44,472 nt of DNA from an uncultured Parabacteroides sp. (GCA_949295065.1 CASFJQ010000020.1:1-44472), one strand, 5' to 3'. Counted from the first letter of the stretch, positions 14,982 through 24,483 are shown. Numbers and translations: made by a program. Notes: generated from the letters alone by a model not told the origin.

Positions 14982-17393
14982 TTAGTTTGATACACTCCAT
15001 TCGAATACACCGGCAGAAACTTTCTCTTTCAGTTTTACTTCAAGTTTCAGAGCCGAAGTTTTCACCGGATTGAAATTTACAGTATTAGGATTTCCCTTTT
15101 CAGTGCTGTATTTGTCAGGATTTTCAACCTCTTTCCATTCTCCGGAATTATCCAGATAAAGAATTCTCCAGGAAGAAGGAATATGGCAACCGCCCCAAGG
15201 ACTGTCGTCATACCAATATACTGTAGAAGAGCTGATTGTCTGGGCTTCAGGGAAAGTATAAGTTATCCATTCTGTTGTTCCTTCTTTCGGCCACCAGTGG
15301 AAATAAGGAATAGTGCGGTCGTTCTCGTCTTTTGGAGTAAGACCGTCGGCAATTGCTTTCAGAGACTTGCTATCTACTGATGCTTCTATTTTACTTTTTG
15401 CAGCCAAAGTCGGAATAGTTGCCGGACGTGTAGCATAGGTTTCCTGCGGAAGCCATACACACATATTTCCTTGTCCGCGATGAGCCCAAGCATAATAAGG
15501 AATAAGAGTGAGAGTGCGGTCGATAGTCTTTAGTTTGCCATCTTCGCCATATTCCAGAGTCTGAACCGGAGTTTTTATTTGTGTGATACCATAGAGCAAA
15601 TCAGGTTTGTTTACTGTTTCAAACTCTGGTTTTCTATTTGCCAGAACACTGAGAACATCGAAATCATTGTCCGGCCATTCTGCGCAATATACAACAGGAC
15701 CACGTTCAACAGCAATCTTTCCGCGGTCTGCTTCAACTTTGTTATTAGCCTTTACAGTGCGAACTTCCATATCGAAATGAACGGAAACTTTATCTCCTTT
15801 TTTCCATTTGCGGCTTATGGTGAAATATCCGTTGTCGGTTTGTGAACTTACCGGTTCGCCGTTGAGCATAACAGAATACTGAGGACGTTTGCCGTCAGAA
15901 TATGAATAAAGGTCGCTTGGCACAGGCTGGTTGCGAACCCATCCCGGGAGTCTTATTTTAAGGTCGAATGTACCGGCAGAGTTTTTGTCTATACATATAT
16001 TAATATCACCACTCCAAGGATATGTTGTGTTTTGTGACAGTGTTACTTTCTTTCCGTTTACACTGAGAGTGGCATTGTTTGACATGAAAAGGTTTACATA
16101 AATGCTGTTGTCCTTTACCGCATATACATATCCGGGAAGAGAAGGAATGAAACGGCAGATATTTGAAGGACAGCATGCACAGCCGAACCAAGGTTTACGT
16201 TGGTGCTGGCCCATTGATTCCAGAGGATTTGGATAGAAAAATCCGCCACCATCCAGTGATACGCCTGAGATAAGACCGTTGTAGAGAGTACGTTCAAGCA
16301 CATCATAGTATTTTGATTCGCCATGCAAAAGGAAAAGGCGGTGGTTCAGATATACATTACCGATTGCGGCACAAGTTTCGCAATATGCCGACATGTTTGG
16401 CAATTCGTAATTCTTGCCGAATGCTTCACCTTGATTTGTTGCACCTATTCCGCCTGTGATATATAGTTTGCGGCTCACGATATTATCCCAAATCCTGTCG
16501 ATGGCATGAATGTAGGCTGTGTCGCCGGTGAGGGCGGCAACATCTGCCATTCCTGAATACATATATGCGGCACGGACAGCATGACCGACAGCTTCATCCT
16601 GCTGGACAACCGGTTTGTGTGCCTGGCTGTATTCGTCTTTTCGTGATGTGTAGCCACGTTTATCCAGGAAAAATTTAGCCTGGTCCAGATATTTCTGTTC
16701 GCCGGTAACGAGATATAGTTTGGCAAGAGCCATTTCCGCAATCTGATGTCCAGGCACTTTTACCTGCTGTCCCGGCTTGTCGCCAATTTCACGGCAAACG
16801 CAATCGGCATATCTTATTGCAACATCCAGGAAATTGCGCTGTCCTGTTGCCTGATAATGTGCGATAGCACCTTCCACCATGTGCCCAAGATTGTAGAATT
16901 CGTGGCTTAGTTCTTCCACTTTTTCCCATCTTTTGGTGCCTGCCCATTCGTGAGGATGTTTCGGATTCATTGTACGTGCGGTGAACAGATAACCGTCTTC
17001 TTCCTGAGCCGAGGCTACGATTACCAGCACGCTGTCTATATATTCTTTAAGTTTCTTGTCGGGATATGTTTGCAGCAGATAGCTTGCTCCTTCGATTGTT
17101 TTATATACGTCGGTATCGTCGAAAGAGTAGCCTGTCACTTTGTTGTCTTCACTCGGATGTGCTGCCATTTCAAAGTTTTTGTAGCGTCCGGTTTCTTCGC
17201 ATTTGCTGAATGCCAGAGGAATTGTTACTTCACGGCTGGCTTTTAGACGCTGTCCCCAAAATGAATCCGTAACTTTGACTGAAGTGAATGGAACTGGGTC
17301 AATCGGATATCCGTGTGCCTGTTTCTCTTTCTGAGCGTTTGCTCCAAATGCTATTAATGAGAGGAGCATTGCTGAAATTACTGTTTTTTTCAT
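14982..17393 (-). CDS. GH127/GH146-type beta-L-arabinofuranosidase, secreted
   Basis: I take the ATG at 17393 (MKKTVISAMLLSLIAFGANAQ), which gives a proper signal peptide and 803 residues. The (alpha/alpha)6 catalytic core carries the zinc-cysteine centre known from HypBA1. AYCETCA supplies the Glu and Cys ligands, WFGCACCPSN supplies the Cys pair (the first is the nucleophile), and the acid/base Glu sits in GEAFGKNY, 16 residues before the ligand Glu, exactly as in HypBA1. A beta-sandwich follows. A C-terminal F5/8-type domain (about 670-803: TEWITYTFPEAQTISSSTVY, then WRILYLDNSGEW) probably binds carbohydrate. It removes beta-L-arabinofuranose from plant glycans. No SusC/SusD genes are adjacent. 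GH146 uses the same centre, so the exact family is open. Confidence 0.9.
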   Translation of the reverse strand: MKKTVISAMLLSLIAFGANAQKEKQAHGYPIDPVPFTSVKVTDSFWGQRLKASREVTIPLAFSKCEETGRYKNFEMAAHPSEDNKVTGYSFDDTDVYKTIEGASYLLQTYPDKKLKEYIDSVLVIVASAQEEDGYLFTARTMNPKHPHEWAGTKRWEKVEELSHEFYNLGHMVEGAIAHYQATGQRNFLDVAIRYADCVCREIGDKPGQQVKVPGHQIAEMALAKLYLVTGEQKYLDQAKFFLDKRGYTSRKDEYSQAHKPVVQQDEAVGHAVRAAYMYSGMADVAALTGDTAYIHAIDRIWDNIVSRKLYITGGIGATNQGEAFGKNYELPNMSAYCETCAAIGNVYLNHRLFLLHGESKYYDVLERTLYNGLISGVSLDGGGFFYPNPLESMGQHQRKPWFGCACCPSNICRFIPSLPGYVYAVKDNSIYVNLFMSNNATLSVNGKKVTLSQNTTYPWSGDINICIDKNSAGTFDLKIRLPGWVRNQPVPSDLYSYSDGKRPQYSVMLNGEPVSSQTDNGYFTISRKWKKGDKVSVHFDMEVRTVKANNKVEADRGKIAVERGPVVYCAEWPDNDFDVLSVLANRKPEFETVNKPDLLYGITQIKTPVQTLEYGEDGKLKTIDRTLTLIPYYAWAHRGQGNMCVWLPQETYATRPATIPTLAAKSKIEASVDSKSLKAIADGLTPKDENDRTIPYFHWWPKEGTTEWITYTFPEAQTISSSTVYWYDDSPWGGCHIPSSWRILYLDNSGEWKEVENPDKYSTEKGNPNTVNFNPVKTSALKLEVKLKEKVSAGVFEWSVSN

Positions 17394-17400
17394 GGACTGA

Positions 17401-17494
17401 TATTTTGTTGACAAGTTAACGAGGTTAAGGGTTTACAAGTTGATTATTATTGATTCCTTATCAACTTGTATCTGTAACCTTGTTAACTGTTGTG
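17401..17494. repeat. TTGTCAAC/GTTGACAAG palindromic repeat fragment in the GH127 leader
   Basis: gttgacaagttaacgagg on the left and cttatcaacttgtatc with aaccttgttaactg on the right form an imperfect inverted repeat. It lies directly before the GH127 start, so it would be in its mRNA leader. It is the inside of the class of elements at 11727 and 43482, without their ends. Confidence 0.65.
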
Positions 17495-17503
17495 TTTATT
17501 TTG

Positions 17504-17538
17504 CTAAAATAACACTTATTTTTGATATGATGCAAAAA
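17504..17538 (-). promoter_or_regulatory. Candidate promoter of the GH127 gene
   Basis: The minus strand reads TTTTTG (17533-17538), then 21 bp, then TATTTTAG (17504-17511), which differs from TAnnTTTG by one base. Transcription would run through the palindromic repeat before the ATG. The remainder of 17539-17715 shows nothing further. Confidence 0.35.
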
Positions 17539-17715
17539 TCAAAGCTCCTTTAACTTATTTCCGGATTAATCTACTGCCCAATCGCTAATAGTTTTATTCT
17601 TTCACGCGAATGATTGAGATGGCGAATCAGATATGTTGGAGTTCCTGTGCTGAAACAATAATCATTGAGTTATGGATAATTGCAAACAGACATTATCAAA
17701 CTTACTCCTTTATAA

Positions 17716-17746
17716 TTTGCCTTATTGATTTTTCTCTTTATCTTTG
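17716..17746 (+). promoter_or_regulatory. Bacteroidetes housekeeping promoter for the DUF3298 gene
   Basis: TTTG at 17716-17719, a 19-bp spacer and TATCTTTG at 17739-17746 match the TTTG-N19-TAnnTTTG consensus exactly. Transcription should begin near 17753, which rules out the upstream TTG start at 17725 and favours the ATG at 17773. Confidence 0.75.
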
Positions 17747-17772
17747 TGAGAAATGAAATGAAACATTACAAA

Positions 17773-18615
17773 ATGAAACGTTATTTGTGCTTTTCTTTGG
17801 TGATAATGACTGTGTTGGCTATGTGTCTGACCGGTTGTAACCTTACTTCTGATGTCAAAAAGACAGAAGAGGTTAAGATTGATTCAATACAGGTAGAGAA
17901 AATTTATCATTTGCTGGAAAATCCGGACAATCCGAATTGTAATCTGGTGATTGATTTTAATTATCCGGTTGAGTGTCCGGATAAGACAATTCTTCCTGTT
18001 CTGCAAAAACAATTTGTTGTAGCATATTTTGGTGACGATTATGCCGAATTGACACCTCAGGAAGCTGTGAACAAATATGTGGAAGATTATATTACAGGAT
18101 ATAAGGAACTGGAAGAAGATTTCAAGAAGGATATTGAAGAGAATGAAACACCTGGTTCATGGTATTCTTATTATGAAATGTCGCAGAACGAAGTAGTGTA
18201 TAACGAAGGTGGTTTGCTTTCTTTCACTGTGAGTTTTGAAAATTATACCGGTGGCGCTCATGGCTCTCATAGCTACACCAACTTTACATTGAACACAAAA
18301 GATGGCAAGCGGATTACTGAAGAGGATTTGTTTGTTGAGGACTATCAGGATTCTTTGGCTAAACTGCTTATAGATGAGATTACCAAAAAGAATAATTTGC
18401 AGGATCCAAAAGGACTGGAAGATATAGGTTATTTCAGCGTGGATGAAATTTATCCTAACAATAACTTCTATATAGATGCAACTGGTATAACTTATACTTT
18501 CAATGAATATGAGATTGCAGCCTATGCTTTGGGACAGACTGAAGTGCATCTGTCATTTGAACAGATTATGCCGCTTTTGAAAGAAAATAGTCCTGTGGCA
18601 GGAATGATTAAATAA
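17773..18615 (+). CDS. DUF3298 (RsiV-like) domain lipoprotein
   Basis: With the ATG at 17773 the 280-residue protein starts MKRYLCFSLVIMTVLAMCLT and has a lipobox LTGC with Cys22. ATG codons at 17753 (out of frame) and 17758 (in frame) would leave almost no leader given the promoter. The middle shows a DUF4163-like N-terminal half. The DUF3298 half has ENYTGGAHGSHSYTNFTLNT, then GKRITEEDLF, and ends VHLSFEQIMPLL. The fold is shared with RsiV and PdaC, and some members bind cell-wall fragments or lysozyme. The specific role here is unknown. The gene stands alone. Confidence 0.8.
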   Translation: MKRYLCFSLVIMTVLAMCLTGCNLTSDVKKTEEVKIDSIQVEKIYHLLENPDNPNCNLVIDFNYPVECPDKTILPVLQKQFVVAYFGDDYAELTPQEAVNKYVEDYITGYKELEEDFKKDIEENETPGSWYSYYEMSQNEVVYNEGGLLSFTVSFENYTGGAHGSHSYTNFTLNTKDGKRITEEDLFVEDYQDSLAKLLIDEITKKNNLQDPKGLEDIGYFSVDEIYPNNNFYIDATGITYTFNEYEIAAYALGQTEVHLSFEQIMPLLKENSPVAGMIK

Positions 18616-18656
18616 AGGTTCGGTTGTTGAGTTATAAATTCATTGATTTTATATCC

Positions 18657-18688
18657 TTGTCAACTTGCACGTGAAATCTTGTTGACAA
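18657..18688. repeat. Small TTGTCAAC inverted repeat before rsmG
   Basis: TTGTCAAC at 18657-18664 and GTTGACAA at 18681-18688 are perfect complements. They form a minimal form of the class found at 17401 and 30597, about 20 bp before the rsmG start. Confidence 0.55.
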
Positions 18689-18708
18689 TTTAATATACAT
18701 AATAGAAA

Positions 18709-19374
18709 ATGAACGAGAATAATAATATTGAAAATCCGATAGTGGCACAGCAGCTCGCTTTGTTGAATTCTTATTTCCCGGAATTGACGGAAAAACAGAA
18801 AGAACAATTTGCAGCATTGTATGAGTTGTATGCTGACTGGAACTCTAAAATAAATGTGATTTCAAGAAAGGACATAGACAATCTGTATATGCATCATGTT
18901 CTTCATTCTTTGGGAATCGCTAAGATGTTGCATTTTAAAGATGGTTCTTCTGTTATGGATTTGGGAACCGGTGGAGGTTTTCCTGGCATCCCATTGGCTA
19001 TTCTGTTTCCGGAAGTGAAATTCCACTTGGTGGACAGTATTGGTAAGAAGATAAAAGTAGGACAGGCCGTTGCTGATGCAATAGGTTTGCAGAATATATC
19101 TTTCCGTCATTGCCGTGGAGAGGAAGAAAAGGGAATGTTCGACTTTGTTGTAAGTCGTGCAGTAATGCCTTTGTCGGACTTGGTGAAGATTGTACGCAAA
19201 AATATCAGAAAGGAACAGATAAATGCATTGCCGAACGGACTTATATGTCTGAAAGGTGGAGAATTGGAGCATGAAGTGCTTCCGTTCAAGAATCAGGCGA
19301 TGACTATAAAACTTGCTGATTATTTCAAGGAAGAGTTTTTTGAAACCAAGAAAGTTGTTTATGTTCCGCTATGA
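18709..19374 (+). CDS. rsmG: 16S rRNA (guanine-527-N7)-methyltransferase
   Basis: The 221-residue protein (usual length about 205-240) has the RsmG hallmarks: YADWNSKINVISRKD with MHHVLHSLGI in the N-terminal part, then the SAM-binding loop VMDLGTGGGFPGIPLAILFP (about 83-102) and FHLVDSIGKKIKV. FVVSRAVMPLSDLVK follows. It methylates the 530 loop of 16S rRNA, and its loss gives low-level streptomycin resistance in many bacteria. It overlaps the next gene by 4 bp. It is not beside mnmG here as it is in many other phyla. Confidence 0.95.
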   Translation: MNENNNIENPIVAQQLALLNSYFPELTEKQKEQFAALYELYADWNSKINVISRKDIDNLYMHHVLHSLGIAKMLHFKDGSSVMDLGTGGGFPGIPLAILFPEVKFHLVDSIGKKIKVGQAVADAIGLQNISFRHCRGEEEKGMFDFVVSRAVMPLSDLVKIVRKNIRKEQINALPNGLICLKGGELEHEVLPFKNQAMTIKLADYFKEEFFETKKVVYVPL

Positions 19375-20009
19375 TTAAGATTGAAAGATTTGAGGTGAAT
19401 TTTTTCTCGGAAAATACATATGTATTATATGACGAGACTAAAGAAGCGGTGATTATTGACTGTGGATGTCTGAGAGAAGCCGAGAAACAGCGTGTAAGCC
19501 GCTTTATAGAGCAGAATAATCTCGTTTTGAAACGAAATCTTTGCACTCATTTGCATTTGGATCATATGTTCGGTAACGAATTTATATATGTAACTTATGG
19601 TATTAGTCCTGAAGCTAATGAGGCTGACGAGGCTCTGTTGCCTTCAGTTGAGGAACAGAGCCGTGCATTCGGCATGCCTGTTGATGTGAAGGCTGTTCCT
19701 TTGAAGAAATATCTGAATGATGGAGACAAAGTGAGTTTCGGAAATTCGGAATTGGAAGTGATTGCTTTGCCGGGACATTCGCCTGGTGGTATAGCATTCT
19801 ATTCTGCTGCAGATAATTTTGTGGTTGTTGGCGATTCTTTGTTTGCTGGAAGTATTGGCAGAACAGACTTGTGGGGAGGAAATCATAATGCACTGGTTTC
19901 GTCGTTGAGAAAAAGGATAATGACTTTGCCCGATGATACAAAAGTTTTCCCCGGACATGGACCGGCAACTACAGTAAAGAATGAAAAAGAATTTAATCCT
20001 TATATTTAA
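19371..20009 (+). CDS. Metallo-beta-lactamase-fold hydrolase (glyoxalase II-like)
   Basis: The 212-residue protein has the zinc motif HLHLDH at 60-65, followed by GHSPGGIAFY, GDSLFAGSIGRTDL (with the bridging Asp) and FPGHGPATT. It belongs to the small glyoxalase-II-like group (YcbL type). Members of that group hydrolyse thioesters, and the substrate here is not known. Start and stop overlap with rsmG by 4 bp (ATGA), so the two are coupled. The pair is followed by gcvP after only 10 bp, so all three may share a transcript. Confidence 0.9.
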   Translation: MIKIERFEVNFFSENTYVLYDETKEAVIIDCGCLREAEKQRVSRFIEQNNLVLKRNLCTHLHLDHMFGNEFIYVTYGISPEANEADEALLPSVEEQSRAFGMPVDVKAVPLKKYLNDGDKVSFGNSELEVIALPGHSPGGIAFYSAADNFVVVGDSLFAGSIGRTDLWGGNHNALVSSLRKRIMTLPDDTKVFPGHGPATTVKNEKEFNPYI

Positions 20010-20019
20010 TATTAAGACT

Positions 20020-22872
20020 ATGGACACAAATAAATTTGTTAACCGTCACATCGGGATTGCTCCCGAAGATGTTCCGGTTATGTTGGAAACCATTGGTGTG
20101 AACTCTTTGGATGAGTTGATTGACCAGACAATTCCGTCTAATATCCGTTTGCAGCATCCACTTAATTTGCCGGAGCCAATGACGGAAAGAGAGTTTGCAG
20201 AACATATCAATGAACTGGCTTCGAAAAATGAAATTTTTACTTCCTATATAGGAATGGGATGGTATGATACTGTATGCCCGGCTCCTATTCAGAGAAATGT
20301 GTTTGAGAATCCGGTTTGGTACACATCATACACTCCTTATCAGGCTGAAGTATCGCAAGGACGACTTGAAGCCTTGCTCAACTTCCAGACAATGATATGC
20401 GACTTGACAGGACTTCCTTTGTCAAACTGCTCATTGCTTGACGAAGCAACTGCTGCTGCCGAAGCTGCAACTATGTTCTTCGGCGCACGTTCTCGTAATC
20501 AGGTGAAAGCTGGTGCTGACGTGTTGTTTGTTGATGATAAGGTTTATGAATCAACATTGGCTGTTATCAAGACTAGAGCTATTCCTCAGGGAATAAAACT
20601 GCAGGTTGGTGATTACAGAAAATTGCAGTGGAATGATAAGATTTTCGGAGCTATTGTGCAGTATCCTAATGCTGATGGTTCTATTGAAGATTATCGTGAC
20701 TTTGTTGCAAAGGCTCAGGAAAATGGAACAAAGGTTGCTGTTGCAGCTGATTTGATGAGCCTTGTGTTGCTGACACCTCCGGGAGAATGGGGTGCTGATG
20801 TTGTGTTTGGTACAAGCCAGCGCTTCGGTATTCCTATGTTCTACGGCGGACCGTCTGCTGCTTATTTTGCAACAAAGGATGAATATAAGAGAAATATTCC
20901 GGGCCGAATTATCGGTATTTCAAAAGATGCCTATGGACACCCGGCATACAGACTTGCTTTGCAGACTCGTGAGCAGCATATCAAACGTGAGAAAGCTACT
21001 TCAAATATCTGTACCGCTCAGGCTTTGCTTGCAACAATGGCAGGTTTCTATGCTGTTTACCATGGTGCTGAAGGTTTGAAGAATATTGCCGGACGTATTC
21101 ATTCTTATGCCGGATTCCTGGCTAAGGAACTTGAATCACTCGGCTATAAACAATTGAATAAGGATTATTTTGATACATTGAAGCTGGAACTTCCTGCTAA
21201 TGTGTCAATAAGCGCTTTACGTGAAATAGCATTGGAGTGCAAGGTTAACCTTCGTTATTTCGACAGCGGACTTGTTGGTGTCAGTCTTGATGAAACAACT
21301 CAGACTACAGACCTTGGCGTATTGCTTTATATTTTCTCAGGTGCAGCTGGAAAAGATTATATGCTTAAGGATTCTGTTCCTGAAGCTGTTTATTTCGATG
21401 ATAAATTCCGTCGTACTTCATCTTTCTTACAGCAGGATACATTCAAGAAATATCATACAGAAACTGAGTTGATGCGTTATATCACTCGTCTTGGACGTCG
21501 TGATGTGTCTCTTGCTCATTCTATGATTTCGTTGGGTTCTTGCACTATGAAGCTGAATCCTGCTTCTTCAATGCTTCCTTTAAGCCTGGCTCAATTCCAG
21601 AACATTCATCCTTATGCTCCGGAAGATCAGGTTGAAGGATATACTGAATTGATTGAAAATCTGTCATCATATCTTTGCGAGATTACAGGATTCAAAGGTT
21701 GTACTTTGCAGCCTAACTCCGGCGCGGCTGGTGAATATACAGGACTTAGAGTTATCCGTGCTTATTTGGAAAGTATCGGTCAGGGACACAGAAATATCGT
21801 TCTTCTTCCGGCTTCAGCTCATGGAACTAATCCTGCAAGTGCTATTCAGTGTGGCTTCACAACTGTTACTGTCAAATGTGATGACAAGGGTAATATCGAC
21901 CTTGAAGATTTCAGAGCTAAGGCAGAAGCTAACAAGGATAATCTGGCAGCCAGCATGATTACTTATCCTTCAACTCATGGTATTTTTGAGGCTGATATCA
22001 AGGAAATGTGCGAAATTGTTCATGCTTGTGGCGGACAGCTTTATATGGACGGTGCTAATATGAATGCTCAGGTTGGTCTGACAAATCCTGGAATTATCGG
22101 AGCTGATGTTTGCCACTTGAATCTCCACAAGACATTCGCTTCGCCTCACGGTGGCGGCGGGCCTGGTGTTGGCCCGATTTGCGTTGCCGAACACTTGGTT
22201 CCGTTCCTTCCTCAGCATCCTGTTCTTTGGGGCAGTGATCAGAATACTGTTTCTGCAGCTCCATATGGCAGTGCCGGTATTCTTCCTATTACTTATGCTT
22301 ATATCCGTTTGCTTGGAACTGAAGGATTGGAGATGGCAACCAAAACTGCAATCTTGAATGCCAATTATCTTGCAGCTAAGTTTAAAGATACATATGGTAT
22401 TGTCTATACAGGAACAACAGGAAGAGTAGGTCATGAGTTGATTCTTGAATGCCGCACTGTCAAGGAACGTTCCGGTATTGATGAAGGCGATATCGCAAAA
22501 CGATTGATGGACTTCGGTTATCATGCTCCGACACTTTCTTTCCCTGTTCACGGAACTTTGATGGTTGAACCAACAGAGAGTGAAAGCAAGGCTGAATTGG
22601 ATCGCTTTGTTGAGGTGATGGAATGCATTTGGAATGAAATCAAGGAAGTGGAAGAAGGCAAAGCTGATGCTCAGGATAATGTATTGAAGAATGCTCCTCA
22701 TCCTGAATATGAAGTTATGGCTGACGAATGGAAACACTCATATCCGAGAAGCAAGGCTGCGTTCCCGCTTGACTGGTTGCACGATTGCAAGTTCTGGATT
22801 AACGTGGCTCGTGTAGATAATGCATATGGCGACAGAAATCTGATTCCTACAATTTGTTCATGTGATTTGTAA
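20020..22872 (+). CDS. gcvP: Glycine dehydrogenase (P-protein of the glycine cleavage system)
   Basis: I place the start at 20020 (MDTNKFVNRHIGIAPEDVPV), because homologues begin there and an upstream ATG at 19981 overlaps the MBL gene. This gives 950 residues, the normal size of the fused alpha/beta single-chain P-protein. The PLP lysine is Lys704 in HLNLHKTFASPHGGGGPGVG. Other family signatures are YTPYQAEVSQGRLEALLNFQ, LLDEATAAAEA, SLGSCTMKLNPA and QPNSGAAGEYTGL. It decarboxylates glycine and passes the aminomethyl group to the lipoylated H-protein. The gcvH and gcvT genes are not in the window. Confidence 0.97.
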   Translation: MDTNKFVNRHIGIAPEDVPVMLETIGVNSLDELIDQTIPSNIRLQHPLNLPEPMTEREFAEHINELASKNEIFTSYIGMGWYDTVCPAPIQRNVFENPVWYTSYTPYQAEVSQGRLEALLNFQTMICDLTGLPLSNCSLLDEATAAAEAATMFFGARSRNQVKAGADVLFVDDKVYESTLAVIKTRAIPQGIKLQVGDYRKLQWNDKIFGAIVQYPNADGSIEDYRDFVAKAQENGTKVAVAADLMSLVLLTPPGEWGADVVFGTSQRFGIPMFYGGPSAAYFATKDEYKRNIPGRIIGISKDAYGHPAYRLALQTREQHIKREKATSNICTAQALLATMAGFYAVYHGAEGLKNIAGRIHSYAGFLAKELESLGYKQLNKDYFDTLKLELPANVSISALREIALECKVNLRYFDSGLVGVSLDETTQTTDLGVLLYIFSGAAGKDYMLKDSVPEAVYFDDKFRRTSSFLQQDTFKKYHTETELMRYITRLGRRDVSLAHSMISLGSCTMKLNPASSMLPLSLAQFQNIHPYAPEDQVEGYTELIENLSSYLCEITGFKGCTLQPNSGAAGEYTGLRVIRAYLESIGQGHRNIVLLPASAHGTNPASAIQCGFTTVTVKCDDKGNIDLEDFRAKAEANKDNLAASMITYPSTHGIFEADIKEMCEIVHACGGQLYMDGANMNAQVGLTNPGIIGADVCHLNLHKTFASPHGGGGPGVGPICVAEHLVPFLPQHPVLWGSDQNTVSAAPYGSAGILPITYAYIRLLGTEGLEMATKTAILNANYLAAKFKDTYGIVYTGTTGRVGHELILECRTVKERSGIDEGDIAKRLMDFGYHAPTLSFPVHGTLMVEPTESESKAELDRFVEVMECIWNEIKEVEEGKADAQDNVLKNAPHPEYEVMADEWKHSYPRSKAAFPLDWLHDCKFWINVARVDNAYGDRNLIPTICSCDL

Positions 22873-22951
22873 AATAATAATTACTATATTGGCCTTCCGA
22901 GAAAAACATAATACTTGAAGAAGGTTTGTATCGAGATATAGTTTCAAATTC

Positions 22952-23014
22952 AGACACAGAGAATACGGAGTTTTATTTATTGAGAATATAAATATCTCCA
23001 TGTTCTCTGTGTCT
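22952..23014. terminator. ACACAGAG-type hairpin after gcvP
   Basis: AGACACAGAGAA at 22952-22963 and TTCTCTGTGTCT at 23003-23014 are perfect 12-bp complements. Inner arms acggag and ctcc extend the pairing. A T-rich stretch follows. It could end gcvP transcription, and it belongs to a repeat family seen four times in this window. Confidence 0.6.
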
Positions 23015-23107
23015 TTGTATTTTACTGTATCAATAACTATGTTCAATAACATATAATTTTACTATCAAAAAGTAAGCAAAATATAGTACTTGTTTAGGGT
23101 AAACCTG

Positions 23108-23115
23108 TATATTTG
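23108..23115 (+). promoter_or_regulatory. -7 element of the gdhA promoter
   Basis: TATATTTG is a perfect TAnnTTTG element about 34 bp before the gdhA ATG. A TTG at 23090-23092 is closer than the usual 19-21 bp, so the -33 side is unclear. Confidence 0.5.
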
Positions 23116-23148
23116 CAAACAGAATGTTATCCTTTAAATATATTGCGT

Positions 23149-24483
23149 ATGAAAACTGAAGCTATATTGGCTGCTTTGGAAGCTAAGCATCCGGGTGAAA
23201 AAGAGTATTTGCAAGCAGTAAAAGAAGTGCTTATTTCAATTGAAGATGTATATAACCAGCATCCGGAATTTGAAAAAGCTAAAATTATAGAAAGACTTGT
23301 TGAACCTGAAAGAATTTTCACATTCCGTGTTCCATGGGTTGATGATAAAGGCGAAATCCAGGTTAACCTTGGTTATCGTGTTCAGTTCAATAATGCAATC
23401 GGTCCGTATAAAGGCGGTATCCGTTTCCATCCTTCAGTAAATTTGTCTATCCTTAAGTTCTTGGGCTTTGAGCAGACATTCAAGAATGCACTTACAACAT
23501 TGCCTATGGGCGGTGCAAAAGGTGGTTCAGACTTTGCTCCTCGCGGAAAGAGCGATGCTGAAATCATGCGTTTCTGCCAGGCATTTATTCTTGAATTATG
23601 GCGTAATATAGGTCCTGACACTGATGTTCCTGCCGGCGATATAGGCGTTGGTGGCCGTGAAGTTGGTTATATGTATGGAATGTACAAGAAACTGGCTCGT
23701 GAAAACACCGGTACATTCACAGGCAAAGGCATGGAATTCGGTGGTTCAATCCTTCGTCCAGAAGCAACTGGTTTCGGTGCTTTGTATTTTGTTCACCAGA
23801 TGTTGGATACTCACGGAATTGATATCAAAGGTAAGACTGTGGCTATTTCCGGTTTCGGTAATGTGGCTTGGGGTGCAGCTCTTAAGGCTACAGAATTAGG
23901 TGCTAAGGTTGTTACTATTTCAGGTCCTGACGGATATGTATATGACCCAGACGGAATCTCTGGTGAAAAGATAGATTATATGCTTGAACTCCGTAGTTCA
24001 GGTAATGACATTGTCGCTCCTTATGCAGAAGAATATCCAAGTGCAACATTCTATCCTGGCAAGAAACCTTGGGAACAGAAAGTTGATATCGCTCTTCCAT
24101 GTGCAACTCAGAATGAGCTTGATGCAAACGATGCTCGTCAGCTTATCGACAACAAGACTCTTTGCGTAGCAGAAGTATCAAATATGGGATGTACAGCTGA
24201 AGCTGTAGATTTGTTCTTGGAAAACAAAATGTTGTTCGCTCCTGGTAAAGCTGTCAATGCCGGTGGTGTGGCAACTTCTGGTTTGGAAATGACTCAGAAC
24301 GCAATGCATATTTCTTGGACAGCAGCTGAGGTTGATGCTAAGTTGCACCAGATTATGAGTGCTATCCACGAACAGTGTGTAGCTCATGGAAAAGAAGGTG
24401 AATATGTAAACTACGTTAAGGGTGCTAATATTGCCGGCTTCATGAAGGTTGCTAAGGCTATGATGGCTCAAGGAATTGTTTAA
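23149..24483 (+). CDS. gdhA: Glutamate dehydrogenase (NADP-type, hexameric)
   Basis: The start at 23149 (MKTEAILAALEAKHPGEKEY) gives 444 residues, the classic length of the small hexameric class. An upstream TTG would begin inside the promoter. Catalytic and substrate residues are visible in GPYKGGIRFHPSVN (88-97) and PMGGAKGGSDF with the catalytic Lys124. PAGDIGVGGREVGYM and the Rossmann loop ISGFGNVAWGA follow. It makes glutamate from 2-oxoglutarate and ammonia, the main ammonium assimilation step in Bacteroides. The gene is monocistronic, with its own promoter and terminator. Confidence 0.97.
   Translation: MKTEAILAALEAKHPGEKEYLQAVKEVLISIEDVYNQHPEFEKAKIIERLVEPERIFTFRVPWVDDKGEIQVNLGYRVQFNNAIGPYKGGIRFHPSVNLSILKFLGFEQTFKNALTTLPMGGAKGGSDFAPRGKSDAEIMRFCQAFILELWRNIGPDTDVPAGDIGVGGREVGYMYGMYKKLARENTGTFTGKGMEFGGSILRPEATGFGALYFVHQMLDTHGIDIKGKTVAISGFGNVAWGAALKATELGAKVVTISGPDGYVYDPDGISGEKIDYMLELRSSGNDIVAPYAEEYPSATFYPGKKPWEQKVDIALPCATQNELDANDARQLIDNKTLCVAEVSNMGCTAEAVDLFLENKMLFAPGKAVNAGGVATSGLEMTQNAMHISWTAAEVDAKLHQIMSAIHEQCVAHGKEGEYVNYVKGANIAGFMKVAKAMMAQGIV

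Noticed and set aside
17725-17772. Upstream start of the DUF3298 lipoprotein at a TTG
   Set aside because: It lies before the predicted transcription start and would spoil the lipoprotein signal.
19981-20019. Upstream start of gcvP
   Set aside because: It overlaps the end of the MBL gene and adds 13 residues not expected in the family.
22873-23148. Possible glycine riboswitch or small RNA between gcvP and gdhA
   Set aside because: Only the ACACAGAG hairpin and a promoter are visible, and no conserved riboswitch core was found.
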